From an uncultured Oscillospiraceae bacterium (GTDB lineage Bacteria > Bacillota > Clostridia > Oscillospirales > Ruminococcaceae), in NCBI GenBank assembly GCA_934481355.1, contig CAKSPH010000018.1, positions 1 through 46,080 on the forward strand: a DNA stretch of 46,080 nt, given 5' to 3'. The position numbers and the translations under genes are program-made. The number at the start of each line of letters is the position of its first letter. Positions within the stretch are counted from its first letter, which is position 1. Positions 45,926 to 46,080 of this stretch are shown piece after piece. A model generated the notes under the pieces. It made no database searches and was not told where the DNA came from. It was given only the letters and a program-made list of their open reading frames with translations.

Positions 45926-46080
45926 ATGAAATTCGTAGAGATATTCACGGACGGCGCGTGCAGCGGGAATCCCGGTCCGGGAGGCTGGGGGGCAATCCTC
46001 CGGTGCGACGGCAGGGAGAAGGAGCTCTCCGGCGGCGAGGCGCACACCACCAACAACCGTATGGAGCTTTCGGCAGTTAT
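45926..46080 (+). CDS. rnhA: Ribonuclease HI, 5' part only (runs off the right edge)
   Basis: Only the first 51 codons are present. Ribonuclease HI cleaves the RNA strand of RNA-DNA hybrids. The N-terminal signature [17 protein letters not shown] carries the first catalytic Asp, and [10 protein letters not shown] carries the catalytic Glu. ATG at 45926 follows TGGAGG at good spacing. It starts about 80 bases after the operon terminator. Confidence 0.92.
   Translation, partial: MKFVEIFTDGACSGNPGPGGWGAILRCDGREKELSGGEAHTTNNRMELSAV

Overview
The window looks like chromosome from an anaerobic, plant-polysaccharide-using gut Clostridium relative, most likely Oscillospiraceae (Ruminococcus-like). 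The reasons are a Spo0A-family regulator, AGGAGG ribosome binding sites, dockerin modules of the NALDA(A/S)A(I/V)LK kind, a GH130 mannosyl-glucose phosphorylase, (N/S)PxTG cell-wall sorting signals and large Clostridia-type sugar ABC transporter loci. No phage, plasmid or CRISPR signal was seen.

Region 1 (1-6.1 kb): a Spo0A-family gene whose phospho-acceptor Asp is replaced by Glu, bracketed by palindromic repeats; a cupin-AraC regulator with its own consensus promoter; and, divergently, two tandem paralogous sugar-binding lipoproteins with no permeases nearby. Region 2 (6.1-12.6 kb, minus strand): a GH26-like lipoprotein whose two catalytic Glu positions are changed, an FtsA-like ATPase, a TrkA-type protein, a Nudix hydrolase and a GH130 phosphorylase. 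GH130 and the GH26-like protein point to beta-mannan use. Region 3 (12.6-19.5 kb, plus strand): a small unknown protein, an accessory SecA-type ATPase, MnmE, a second TrkA-type protein, a HAD phosphatase and a cytidylate-kinase-like protein.

Region 4 (19.6-31.5 kb): secreted and surface proteins. A 2008-residue dockerin protein is followed, past a tRNA-Arg, by three genes with very strong codon bias: a sortase-anchored protein with an uncharacterised extracellular domain, an 857-residue helical dockerin protein and a sortase-anchored protein with a short cohesin-like domain. Together they could form a simple cell-surface cohesin-dockerin assembly. Region 5 (31.8-45.8 kb): one long apparent operon behind a consensus promoter. 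It encodes two short MacB/LolD-type ABC ATPases (one with an AbrB-like C-terminal domain), a carbohydrate-binding-module/solute-binding fusion, two MalF/MalG-type permease pairs, a membrane-anchored beta-propeller/TPR protein, a Yip1-family membrane protein and a glycosidase-like DUF5696-type protein. It is the best candidate here for an undescribed system, possibly a glycan sensing/import machine with non-canonical ATPases. The window ends inside an RNase HI gene.

The intergenic DNA is rich in small palindromic, MITE-like elements of at least four families. Several show target-site duplications, one is nested inside another, and they sit in 5' leaders, between divergent promoters or directly against stop codons.
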